From assembly GCA_017302255.1 (NCBI GenBank), contig JAFLDV010000019.1, positions 16,979 through 80,978 of the forward strand: DNA of 64,000 nucleotides, written 5' to 3'. Under the pieces are notes generated by a model. It saw nothing but the letters and a program-made list of their open reading frames with translations, made no database searches and was not told the origin of the DNA. This DNA comes from Gammaproteobacteria bacterium (GTDB taxonomy: Bacteria > Pseudomonadota > Gammaproteobacteria > Enterobacterales > Alteromonadaceae). The position numbers and the translations under genes are program-made. Below, in pieces: positions 30,911 through 39,042 of the stretch. The first letter of the stretch is position 1. Each line of letters begins with the position of its first letter.

Positions 30911-31402
30911 ATGTCGATTGAACAAAACAAAGTCGTGGCGATGCACTACAGCGTCAGCGACAAAGCCGGTAATGAGCTGGATACGTCTGCTGGCAGCGAG
31001 CCACTGGTGTTTATCCACGGTACTGGTTCGTTAATTAGCGGCTTAGAAAAAGCGCTGGTTGGCAAAAAAGTTGGTGATAAATTTGCGGTCGAAGTAGTCG
31101 CAGCAGAAGCTTACGGTGAGCGTCATGAAGAACTGACGCAAGCAGTGCCACGTGCCATGTTTGAAGGCATGGAAGTTGAAGTCGGCATGCGCTTTCGTGC
31201 AGCAGATCCAAGTGGTCGCGAACAATCAGTAATTGTGCTTGATGTCACAGACGAAGAAGTTGTGGTTGATGGTAATCACCCACTGTCAGGCATCGATTTA
31301 ACTTTCGATGTCGAAATCGTTGCTGTCCGTGATGCCACTGAAGAAGAATTAGCTCATGGTCATGCCCATGGCATCGATGGCCACTCTGGCCACGGCCATT
31401 AA
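30911..31402 (+). CDS. slyD: FKBP-type peptidyl-prolyl isomerase SlyD
   Basis: Prolyl isomerase and chaperone with a metal-binding tail; in E. coli it helps to deliver nickel to hydrogenase. The FKBP domain begins VVAMHYSVSDKAGNELD, with GSLISGLEKALVGKKVGDKF. The inserted chaperone flap covers about residues 70-130, with GNHPLSGIDLTFDVEIV returning to the FKBP fold. The tail GHAHGIDGHSGHGH is histidine-rich but shorter than in E. coli and lacks its cysteines. It has 163 residues and lies 12 bases after ygfZ, probably co-transcribed. Confidence 0.93.
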   Translation: MSIEQNKVVAMHYSVSDKAGNELDTSAGSEPLVFIHGTGSLISGLEKALVGKKVGDKFAVEVVAAEAYGERHEELTQAVPRAMFEGMEVEVGMRFRAADPSGREQSVIVLDVTDEEVVVDGNHPLSGIDLTFDVEIVAVRDATEEELAHGHAHGIDGHSGHGH

Positions 31403-31461
31403 TTGCGAAATCAGTGCCGAGCTAGTTGCTAGGCTGCGCTGAGCTTGTAATGACTACCAAC

Positions 31462-31490
31462 AAAACGGACCCAACTGGGTCCGTTTTGTT
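31462..31490 (+). terminator. Intrinsic terminator after slyD
   Basis: Arms AAAACGGACCCA and TGGGTCCGTTTT (31462-31473 with 31476-31487) are followed by GTTTT. The stem is long and GC-rich, 59 bases past the slyD stop. Confidence 0.9.
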
Positions 31491-31580
31491 TTACTAAATT
31501 GCCGGCTGTCTGTTGGCTTCCCGGTCGAAATCAATGCACATTACTCACTTCAGCGTTGTATTTCGCTCCCAGTGCGGAGT

Positions 31581-31643
31581 TATCGGCTATCAGCGCCACT
31601 TTATCGGTGCTCAGCCCAGCTTTATCGGTCATCAGTGCAATCA
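31581..31643 (+). repeat. Three 21-base tandem repeats in the slyD-DUF2804 spacer
   Basis: The roughly 300-base gap 31403-31704 holds the slyD terminator, then three imperfect 21-base units beginning TATCGG at 31581, 31602 and 31623 (unit approximately TATCGG-N3-TCAG-N-GC). The period is exactly seven codons. A 40-codon frame from ATG 31534 to 31656 reads them as a seven-residue repeat (VIGYQRH, FIGAQPS, FIGHQCN). It lacks a good ribosome site, so I do not call it a gene. Confidence 0.65.
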
Positions 31644-31704
31644 AAGCTTGGTCTGACCATTCAGACCTGATATAAATTCCAGATGATGACCAAGAGGTGC
31701 TGTG

Positions 31705-32733
31705 ATGAACGCCCGTTATTTGCCGAATGTCCTTGCGACGCCAACGAAATTAATCGATACCAAAGGCCAAGCGCAATTTGGTTTATTTGAAAACTCAGTG
31801 ACCGAACTGAATTTTGCCGCGTTTCCCTATTGCACCGTCATGGACAAAGTGGCCGGTAAACTCAGTCGCCATTTTGCCACCAAACAATTTCAGTTTGTCT
31901 CAGTCTGTGGCCCGGATTGGCTGTTGGCTGTCGCCATAGCCGATATTCGTTATGCCAGCTCTGGGTTTGCCTATTTTTTTCAGCAGGGTAAACCGACTAT
32001 AGAAACTGGCATCCTGTTGCCATTGCAAATGGGTTGCCAAATGAGTGAGTCGCCGGTAAAAGGCACCGCCTCATTGCGTCGCGGTGGAATTTCTTGGCAA
32101 ATCACGCCCAGTGCTGGGGCTTGGCAGCTATGTATCAACACCCCAGAAATTCAAGCGGAACTGAGTTTAGCAAAAGCTGAGCAATTGCCCGTGGCACTGT
32201 GTGGCCCAACCGCTTACCAAGGCCTCACCTATACCGAAAAAAACAACGCTTTGTCTGTGAGCGGACAGCTTACAGTAGCTAGCCAAACGATTGATCTTTC
32301 ACAAGCGCTTGGCAATTATGACTTTTCTGCCGGCTTTATGCGTCGCGAAACCAGCTGGCGCTGGGCGTCATTAAATACTTGGCTTGATGGCGAAAAACTT
32401 GGTTTTAACCTCGCCGCAGGTGTCAATGAAACCGGCTTAACCGAAAATGCATTATGGTTTCAGGGACAACGCCAGCATCTAAGTAGCGCTCAATTTCAGT
32501 TTGACCGCTTAGACAGCAATAGTATGTGGCAAATCAATACCCTATGTGGTGAAGTGAATTTACAATTCACCCCACAGTTTTGTCGGCAAGAGCGTGTACA
32601 AGCGCTAATTCTGGCCAGTAATTTCCGGCAATATGTCGGCCACTTTAGTGGCGAATTGCAATTATTGGACGGTCGTCGCTTAACGCTGAATAACCACTTG
32701 GGCTTGGTTGAAGATCACTACGCAAAATGGTAA
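31705..32733 (+). CDS. DUF2804 family protein
   Basis: A 342-residue protein resembling the DUF2804 family, whose function is unknown. The family ending is clear: a beta-rich C-terminal half with WRWASLNTW, LGFNLAAGVNETG, then VGHFSGELQLLDGRRL and the closing EDHYAKW. The N-terminal part contains LFENSVTELNF. No signal peptide or membrane span is seen. I chose the ATG at 31705, with AGAGG seven bases upstream, over the GTG at 31702. A CreA-like lipoprotein gene starts 47 bases after its stop and may share the transcript. Confidence 0.78.
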   Translation: MNARYLPNVLATPTKLIDTKGQAQFGLFENSVTELNFAAFPYCTVMDKVAGKLSRHFATKQFQFVSVCGPDWLLAVAIADIRYASSGFAYFFQQGKPTIETGILLPLQMGCQMSESPVKGTASLRRGGISWQITPSAGAWQLCINTPEIQAELSLAKAEQLPVALCGPTAYQGLTYTEKNNALSVSGQLTVASQTIDLSQALGNYDFSAGFMRRETSWRWASLNTWLDGEKLGFNLAAGVNETGLTENALWFQGQRQHLSSAQFQFDRLDSNSMWQINTLCGEVNLQFTPQFCRQERVQALILASNFRQYVGHFSGELQLLDGRRLTLNNHLGLVEDHYAKW

Positions 32734-32780
32734 CCCAGCCAATCAGACATCAACATGCAGTTATTTACAAGGAATGCACT

Positions 32781-33272
32781 ATGCACATGAAACATTTACT
32801 CAGCATCACCGCGGTTGCGCTGCTTACCGCCTGTTCACCTAAGGAAGTTGGCGATGTGAGTCTTGGGTTGTTTACCACTAAAGATATTAAAATTCAGACC
32901 TTTAACGATCCAGCGATCCCTGGTGTAACTTGTCACATTAGTCATGTACAAGCAGATTTGTCGCTTGCAGATCCATCCGACATGTCGATTGCGTGTCGTC
33001 AAACAGGCCAAATCACGGCGTCGATGTTAAAAGACATCGACAAATCAAAATCCGGAGAAGTCATTTTCACGGCTTCCAAAAGCATTTTGTTTAAGCATCT
33101 GAAAATTAGAAGAATTTTCGATGCAGATAATCGCACTTTGGTGTATTTGTCATACTCCACCAAAGAAAGTGAAGGCTCTGACAAGCATTCGCTCACTACT
33201 GTTCCGCTTTGGGGCAGCCAAGCATGGCAGGAATTGGAAGACGCTAAACAAGCGGCGAAGCCTAAATCTTGA
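32781..33272 (+). CDS. creA: CreA family protein, predicted lipoprotein
   Basis: A 163-residue relative of E. coli CreA, a periplasmic protein of unknown function. Matching landmarks include the order KIQTFNDPAIPGVTCHISH, then SIACRQTGQI, GEVIFTASKSILFKHLKIRRIFDA and YLSYSTKESEGS. The two cysteines of the mature domain are kept. Unlike E. coli CreA, the signal peptide ends in a lipobox, LLTAC (Cys near residue 16), so I infer a lipoprotein. The ATG at 32781 has AAGGAA upstream. The creB/creC sensor genes are not present here. Confidence 0.85.
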   Translation: MHMKHLLSITAVALLTACSPKEVGDVSLGLFTTKDIKIQTFNDPAIPGVTCHISHVQADLSLADPSDMSIACRQTGQITASMLKDIDKSKSGEVIFTASKSILFKHLKIRRIFDADNRTLVYLSYSTKESEGSDKHSLTTVPLWGSQAWQELEDAKQAAKPKS

Positions 33273-33296
33273 TTAGTGATTGGCAGTCTTGAGGTA

Positions 33297-33328
33297 ACGA
33301 CTGGCGACACTTGCCGCCGGTCGTTTTT
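33297..33328 (+). terminator. Intrinsic terminator after the creA-like gene
   Basis: Arms ACGACTGGCG and CGCCGGTCGT (33297-33306 with 33315-33324, one G-U pair) are followed by TTTTT. It ends the DUF2804/creA transcript before the convergent sqr gene. Confidence 0.85.
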
Positions 33329-33340
33329 GTAGCAAGCAAA

Positions 33341-34618
33341 TTACTCGTCTTTGGTGCGGTGAATACCGATAGCGCCCAAAATATACTTCTCATAAATTGG
33401 TTCACTTGTCCCATTCCGAACCTTGTACAAGAAGTACTTCTCAAAGGCGATTTTCGCCACATGCACCCATTTTCCCATCGCAGTCCAGTTGGTATTGCGC
33501 GGCGGATTTTGTGGTAATGCGACAAATGCCGCACCTTTATCGCCCATATCTGCGAGACAAATAGCATTAAGTGTTGGCTTAGTGCTCATCGCTTCACCCC
33601 GTTCCAAGCTCAGAATGTTTTCGACAATAGCCGTTGTCATCGATTCAATCATAAATCCAGTTTTTGGCACACCTACTGGCACCGGAGTTTGCTCAAGCGG
33701 CGGCAACGCCACACAGACACCTGCGGCAAAAATCGCTGGGTATTTAGGGCTACGTTGAAACTCATCGGTGAGAACAAACCCTTTTGGATTACAGAGTTCT
33801 GGTACTGCCGCAATAGCCGGTGAACCTTTAAATGACGGTAAAAACATCGCAAGCTTAAACGGTAATTGATGGGAAAATTCCACTTGGCCTTTGCGATCGA
33901 GTTCTTCGACAAAAGCTTGGCCATCTTCAAAGTGATCCACTCTCGCGTTACAGATCCAATGGATGCCGCGGTCACGGAATTCGTGCTCCATCAGACCTTT
34001 CGAGTCACCAACACCACCTAAGCCCATGTGGCCAATGTACGGCTCACTAGTTACGAAAGTAATTGGAATGCGATCCCGAATTTTGTTCTTGCGCAGTAAA
34101 GTTTCCAGCGACAGCACGTACTCATAGGCTGGCCCAAAGCAACTAGCGCCCTGCATAGCACCGACCAACACTGGACCTGGATTTGCTAATAGCTGTAAAT
34201 AGGTTTCATAAGCTTTTTCGGCATGACTCACCGTACAAATAGATTGGGTGAAACCATGCTCAGGGCCGGCACCTGCAACAGCTTCGAAGGCTAGTTTGGG
34301 GCCAGTACAAAGTACTAAATAGTCATACGGCAGCTCAAGACCATCGCCGGTAGTTAGGCGATTTGCTGTCGCATCAATACTGGCAACACCAGTTGAATTA
34401 AACGGGATCTTAAATTTTTTCACATAAGGAGTGAGATCAAGAATAACTTGTTCTCTGGTACGCTCGCCAAGCGCAACCCATGGATTTGATGGAATAAAGT
34501 GAAATTCAGCACCTTCGCCGATTAACATCACTTCATGATCTTTGGGTAACTTTTGGCGTAATTCGTACACCACCGACATACCACCTAACCCTGCTCCAAC
34601 GACAATAGTTCTTTTCAT
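33341..34618 (-). CDS. sqr: Sulfide:quinone oxidoreductase
   Basis: Membrane-associated flavoprotein that oxidises hydrogen sulfide to sulfane sulfur and passes electrons to quinone. The FAD-binding N-terminus is IVVGAGLGGMSVVYELRQ. Counting from the chosen ATG at 34618 (425 residues), the three redox cysteines fall at Cys128 (SICTVSHAEKA), Cys160 (QGASCFGPAYEY) and Cys354 (AICLADMG), the pattern of well-studied SQRs. FAAGVCVALPP and TPVPVGVPKTG surround the isoalloxazine/quinone site. The start has AGGTGG six bases upstream. It is divergent from a rhodanese gene. Confidence 0.9.
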   Translation of the reverse strand: MKRTIVVGAGLGGMSVVYELRQKLPKDHEVMLIGEGAEFHFIPSNPWVALGERTREQVILDLTPYVKKFKIPFNSTGVASIDATANRLTTGDGLELPYDYLVLCTGPKLAFEAVAGAGPEHGFTQSICTVSHAEKAYETYLQLLANPGPVLVGAMQGASCFGPAYEYVLSLETLLRKNKIRDRIPITFVTSEPYIGHMGLGGVGDSKGLMEHEFRDRGIHWICNARVDHFEDGQAFVEELDRKGQVEFSHQLPFKLAMFLPSFKGSPAIAAVPELCNPKGFVLTDEFQRSPKYPAIFAAGVCVALPPLEQTPVPVGVPKTGFMIESMTTAIVENILSLERGEAMSTKPTLNAICLADMGDKGAAFVALPQNPPRNTNWTAMGKWVHVAKIAFEKYFLYKVRNGTSEPIYEKYILGAIGIHRTKDE

Positions 34619-34741
34619 AATGGCCACCTTCTACTGAACGTGTTGTATGCCCAAAAGCCTTAACGCAACCGGGAACTCCGGAACCCCGCTATTAGCCTCA
34701 ATCCTTTGCAAATCACACTGCGTTTGCCGAAATTACTGCGC

Positions 34742-34766
34742 TTCTAATTAATTAGAAATTACTAAT
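34742..34766. promoter_or_regulatory. Operator-like AT-rich palindromes between sqr and the rhodanese gene
   Basis: A perfect 16-base palindrome TTCTAATTAATTAGAA (34742-34757) overlaps a second dyad, ATTAG-N6-CTAAT (34751-34766). Both lie in the 362-base divergent spacer 34619-34980, about 125 bases from sqr. ArsR-family sulfide regulators (BigR/SqrR/YgaV type) bind AT-rich dyads near such genes, so this is a candidate site. No such regulator is in the window, so the assignment is inference. Confidence 0.45.
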
Positions 34767-34851
34767 ATTAATTGCAGTGTAGTCCCCACTTCGGTATATT
34801 GCAAAGTAAGTTATATACATATGCCTATAAATTCTAAAACAGAGCATGCTC

Positions 34852-34978
34852 AAGCAATTCCTTTCTGAAGGCAAAGCATAAGCACGCTGTCTTCGAAGGA
34901 TTGCCTTTATAGAGGACGATGTTTTAGCAGGACGATGATAAAGCCAAGCCTTGGTTAACTGTGATTATGAGGATCTAT
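34852..34978 (+). promoter_or_regulatory. Structured, GGA-rich leader of the rhodanese gene
   Basis: An imperfect hairpin pairs GCAATTCCTT (near 34855) with AAGGATTGC (near 34896-34904). Then AGGACGATG occurs twice, at 34913-34921 and 34929-34937. GGA occurs four times, at 34898, 34914, 34930 and 34971, the last one being the ribosome-binding site. This layout would suit CsrA-type control, but that is an inference from motif counting only. Confidence 0.35.
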
Positions 34979-34980
34979 TG

Positions 34981-35376
34981 ATGAAAACAGCACAACAATT
35001 GGTTGCTACAGCCAAAGCACAAATCAATGAAATCGATGTCCAGCAACTTGCTGCTTTGACTAAGCAAGCTGAAATTGTCTTGATTGATGTGCGTGAACCG
35101 GATGAGTTTACTGCAGGTCATATTGCCCACAGCATTAACTACCCGCGCGGCGTGTTGGAGATGCGTATTCATCAGCATCCAAAAGTTGCCGCAGTTTGTG
35201 ATACCTTGCAGGCCCTGACAACTTTGGCAGATGAACCGATTTACTTGTTATGTCGCTCTGGCGCTCGTTCAGTGCTCGCTGCGCAATCGCTACAAGCGAT
35301 GGGTTTCCATAAGGTGTATTCGGTTGAAGGTGGTTTCCAAGCTTGGCTGGATGCTGGCTTTCCAGTGAGTCAATAA
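34981..35376 (+). CDS. Rhodanese-domain protein
   Basis: A 131-residue single rhodanese domain for sulfane-sulfur transfer. The family pattern is DVREPDEFTAGHIAHSINYPRG, of which I quote DVREPDEFTAGHI, followed by the active-site loop LLCRSGARS with Cys91 and the closing VEGGFQAWLDAGFPV. The start at 34981 has a GAGGATC ribosome site. There is no signal peptide, so it is cytoplasmic. Its divergence from sqr suggests it takes the persulfide made by that enzyme, which is a common pairing. Confidence 0.9.
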   Translation: MKTAQQLVATAKAQINEIDVQQLAALTKQAEIVLIDVREPDEFTAGHIAHSINYPRGVLEMRIHQHPKVAAVCDTLQALTTLADEPIYLLCRSGARSVLAAQSLQAMGFHKVYSVEGGFQAWLDAGFPVSQ

Positions 35377-35388
35377 TACTTCCCAAAA

Positions 35389-35420
35389 AAATAACCCGCT
35401 TTATCAGCGGGTTATTTTAT
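35389..35420. terminator. Bidirectional terminator after the rhodanese gene
   Basis: A 12-base perfect stem AAATAACCCGCT/AGCGGGTTATTT (35389-35400 with 35406-35417) has A and T runs on both sides. It separates the convergent rhodanese gene and the ABC/M1 fusion gene. Confidence 0.88.
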
Positions 35421-35474
35421 TTTCTAGCGGTACAAACTGGTTAATGAGCCAAACACCAACCAGGAATTAACACC

Positions 35475-38400
35475 TTAGATTTTTATCACGTTATCTGCAG
35501 CATCCCGATCAATCAATTTAATCAGTGGATCAATACCAACAAAGGCTGCACCAGCAGGCACTGTAATAACTATAGTGTTATCGCCAGTTTTGATTTGGTG
35601 CTTTTGCAGATACAGGGTTTTATTGTCTTTTGAAAACTCGTCAGGATCTGCACTAAAAGCACCAATCTCAATCTGTTCTGCCAATGGCTGCGCTGTCTCT
35701 TGGCCTTTGCCATCAGCCGTCATTTTCGCGGCCTTAATTTGCAGGGTCAGTTTCAGCTGATCTTTGCCAACAGGTTCGCTTTTTATGTCCATCACGCGCA
35801 AATCATAGAGCGTGATGTTCACAAACAAATCATCGACAAATGCTTGATCAGCAATTGATAAGTCAGTTTTTAAATGACGCACTAAATCCAAGGTCGTTGG
35901 GTATGGATTTTGTTTGTATTGGAACTCCTGTAAGAAGGCTTTCAGGTTTTCATCCAAACGCTTGACGCCAATTCGATCTTTCAGCGCCATCATCACCACC
36001 GAACCTTTACGGTAATGGATATACCCTTGGTTTTCAGCACGTAATAGCGGCATTTCTTCCAACTTTTCTTCAGAGCGGCCGCGTAAATAACGGTCAAGTT
36101 CATACTTCAGGAATTTCCGCAGCTTCAACTCGCCATATTTTTGCTCCATCACCCGCAGCGCACTATATTGCGCCAAAGTTTCCGGAATAACCGCACTGCC
36201 TTGCACATTGGCAGAACCGACTTGATGTCCCCACCACTGATGCGCCATTTCGTGCGCAGTCACGTAATAAGGCATGTCGATTTCATCTTCATCGCGTAAG
36301 TCACTGATAAACCCAATTTGCTCAGAGTAAGGCACAGTGTTGGCAAACGACTGAGCAAAACTGCGATAACCAGGGAATTCAATGATGCGCATTTGCTGGT
36401 GCTGATACAGCCCGAACGCGTCATTAAAATAATCTAGCGAGTCTTTCATCGATGCCATCATGCGCTCGACGTTCCAGTGGTGCGCAGGATGATAATAAAT
36501 CTCCAACGACACGCCTTTGTATTGCTCTTTCTTCACCGCTAAACGCGCCGATAAAAAGGCATAGAAATTAAAGATCGGTTTATCCATTTGGTAATGGAAG
36601 TAACGACGGCCTTTATCAACCCACTGTTGCTGCAGATAGCCCGGTGCGATGGCCATCTGATCTTCGCTGGTCGATACTGTCGCGTTAAAGCTAATGAAGT
36701 CTTCACCGCGACCAAAACCACTTTCACTGTAACGCTTGCTGTCTTCCAGTTTGAACATGCGTTCCACAGGTTTTAGACCACGTTTCGAGCGTTCGTGGCG
36801 ATCTTGCAATTCAGCACCAGGCTGATAGCCAAACACTGGCAATAACTCAGAGTTATTGATGAAGGTGCCGTTTTCAACCAATGAGGTATCAACGTTGGCA
36901 TCAACAAACCCCAGGGTTTGCCGAACAATCCGAGTCGTCACAGTCACTGATGCGCCGGCTGGGATCGGCGTGGCAAAGTTAAGCCAAGCAGTCCGCGAAT
37001 TACCTGCAATTTTCGCCAATTCGCCGCCTGCAACCTCAATTTCAAGCGACTGCGTATAATCAGGGATATTCACCAACATTTTACTAATTGGCGTATCGAA
37101 CTTATTGCGCATTTGCTGCACAACTTCAGCCTTGATCAGCCGCTGCTCTGGGAAAATATCGACTTTTGCTTCGACACCAGTCGCGACTAAAATCGGGTCA
37201 TCTTGCCCAGCCTTAAATTGCTTTTCGTACTCAGCCTGTAAATCCATTTGCTGCTCAGCGTTGGTGTAAGTGTTGAGCACACGAGTGTTGTAAAAAATCC
37301 AACTGCCGACCCCAGAAAATACAAAGAGCCCGCACATAGCCGCAATTAGCCCGCTTTTACCAATTTGATAACGCAGTAAACCGAAACGGGTGCGCAGCGA
37401 CTGCGCAGGGCCGCGTTGGTACAAACCAAAGCCCAATACAAACATCACCGCGACCAAACCGCCCCAGTACAACAAATACCAACTTTGGGTCTCTAGTGTC
37501 CAACCAAAGCGATTTAAGTCAGAAAATGGTGCCTCTGGCGTGCTGGCGAACTGATACATGTTGTGGCTGAAGCCCCATGAACTCATCACCAAAGAGATGG
37601 CATAGTAGATAACAAAACCCAACATACCAACGTACTTATTCGGACTTAGCACTTGGATAAAAAACGCCAATACCACCGTCATTAAGAATGGCAGCAGACT
37701 AAAGAAACCCAATCTAACCAGATATTGTGGCATGTCTAAATCAGTGAAGCCGCTGCCGAGTTGATATAACAGGGTTGCAGCCATACAAAGTGCATATAGA
37801 CTGGTCATGAGTAACGAAACCGCCACTAACTTCGACAACCAGAACACCATGTTGCTGACTGGCAAACTGTCGACGATATCACCCATGCCACTAGAACGTT
37901 CGCGCCATACTACTTCGGCACAGTAATAAATGACTATTAGTACAAAGAGTAAGCTTGTGGCGTCTGTAACCAAAGTCACCATCGTCTGGGTCAATGGCCA
38001 ATCAGGCGTGCCGTATAACCCCTGCGGATCAATTAATGGCGCGACCATGTCAAAAATACAAATCAAACTGAGGATGATAAAAGGTGCGCTCAAGAAAATC
38101 TGACGCATTTCAAATCCAGTCCTCGTGACAAATTGTTGCCAAGCGGAAGGGATACTAGCTGCAGTTTGGATAGCTGAAAGTGGGAAATCTGGAGTCACTA
38201 ACTGCGCTTTTTTCGACTTTTTGCCACCAGCACGGCTTAGGGTCAATTTGCCGAAAAGCCCGCCAAACGCCAGTAAAATCCCGACACCTACCGCGGTCCA
38301 CAGCAGGCGGTTATTCAGTAAAACACCTGTAAATTCAGGCATTAACGTATTTTTCTCGCTAATTGTCCAGTAACGAGAAACTTCAGCAAAAGTTCTTAAA

Positions 38401-39032
38401 CCAAAAGGATCAATGATTGCAGCTAACTGACGATATTCTGGCTCCCGCGATAACGCCATAGAAACCACATAAAGCACAAATAAGGTCACGGCCACTAAAT
38501 ACATTGCCATCATCGAACGGAATTTATTGGCGATTGCATAAAAAGTGGCAGACAGTACAAAAATAGTTGGTACCGCAAAAAATAGGTACGCATTTGCGTA
38601 ATAATGCAATTGGGTTGGGCCAAATCGCTCTTTATCGACCCATGGCATTATTGAACCTAACAAGGTTCCCAGCGGCACAAACGCAAACACTGCAAGGACA
38701 ACAGCATAACAGCCAAAAAAACGGCCAAGTTGATACTGCCAAACCACAAAAGGCTTACTGTACGCGAGCTCTTCCATCTGAAAGGTCGTGTTACGAATTG
38801 CGGTGCTGCCGACAAAATTCACCACCAAAAACATCGAGAAAATGAGCATGGTTACCAAGGTCCGGATCACGCTAAACGGACCATTCCCAAGCACTTCGCC
38901 GCCACCACCGATCTGAATAGACTCAGAGGAAGCCGCTAAAAACGTCATCAAAAAGAACAGTAACGAGGTTACATAAAACGACGGTTGGCGCAAATAATAG
39001 CGCCATTCAAAACGAATTGATTGCCACAACAT
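35475..39032 (-). CDS. ABC transporter permease fused to M1 family aminopeptidase
   Basis: A 1185-residue inner-membrane fusion protein. Two ABC-2-type permease blocks with about six hydrophobic spans each fill residues 1 to about 600. A final span near 590-610 leads to a large extracytoplasmic domain. That domain is an M1 gluzincin: zinc motif HEMAH at residues 927-931 with Glu951 downstream (I count 19 intervening residues, against 18 in classical M1 enzymes), then ETLAQYSALRVMEQKYG. The ATG at 39032 has TGAGGATT upstream; the frame extends to 39098, inside the ATPase gene. Its partner ATPase is ten bases upstream. The substrate is unknown; peptide processing at the membrane is inferred. 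Confidence 0.88.
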   Translation of the reverse strand: MLWQSIRFEWRYYLRQPSFYVTSLLFFLMTFLAASSESIQIGGGGEVLGNGPFSVIRTLVTMLIFSMFLVVNFVGSTAIRNTTFQMEELAYSKPFVVWQYQLGRFFGCYAVVLAVFAFVPLGTLLGSIMPWVDKERFGPTQLHYYANAYLFFAVPTIFVLSATFYAIANKFRSMMAMYLVAVTLFVLYVVSMALSREPEYRQLAAIIDPFGLRTFAEVSRYWTISEKNTLMPEFTGVLLNNRLLWTAVGVGILLAFGGLFGKLTLSRAGGKKSKKAQLVTPDFPLSAIQTAASIPSAWQQFVTRTGFEMRQIFLSAPFIILSLICIFDMVAPLIDPQGLYGTPDWPLTQTMVTLVTDATSLLFVLIVIYYCAEVVWRERSSGMGDIVDSLPVSNMVFWLSKLVAVSLLMTSLYALCMAATLLYQLGSGFTDLDMPQYLVRLGFFSLLPFLMTVVLAFFIQVLSPNKYVGMLGFVIYYAISLVMSSWGFSHNMYQFASTPEAPFSDLNRFGWTLETQSWYLLYWGGLVAVMFVLGFGLYQRGPAQSLRTRFGLLRYQIGKSGLIAAMCGLFVFSGVGSWIFYNTRVLNTYTNAEQQMDLQAEYEKQFKAGQDDPILVATGVEAKVDIFPEQRLIKAEVVQQMRNKFDTPISKMLVNIPDYTQSLEIEVAGGELAKIAGNSRTAWLNFATPIPAGASVTVTTRIVRQTLGFVDANVDTSLVENGTFINNSELLPVFGYQPGAELQDRHERSKRGLKPVERMFKLEDSKRYSESGFGRGEDFISFNATVSTSEDQMAIAPGYLQQQWVDKGRRYFHYQMDKPIFNFYAFLSARLAVKKEQYKGVSLEIYYHPAHHWNVERMMASMKDSLDYFNDAFGLYQHQQMRIIEFPGYRSFAQSFANTVPYSEQIGFISDLRDEDEIDMPYYVTAHEMAHQWWGHQVGSANVQGSAVIPETLAQYSALRVMEQKYGELKLRKFLKYELDRYLRGRSEEKLEEMPLLRAENQGYIHYRKGSVVMMALKDRIGVKRLDENLKAFLQEFQYKQNPYPTTLDLVRHLKTDLSIADQAFVDDLFVNITLYDLRVMDIKSEPVGKDQLKLTLQIKAAKMTADGKGQETAQPLAEQIEIGAFSADPDEFSKDNKTLYLQKHQIKTGDNTIVITVPAGAAFVGIDPLIKLIDRDAADNVIKI

Positions 39033-39042
39033 AGCGTAATCC

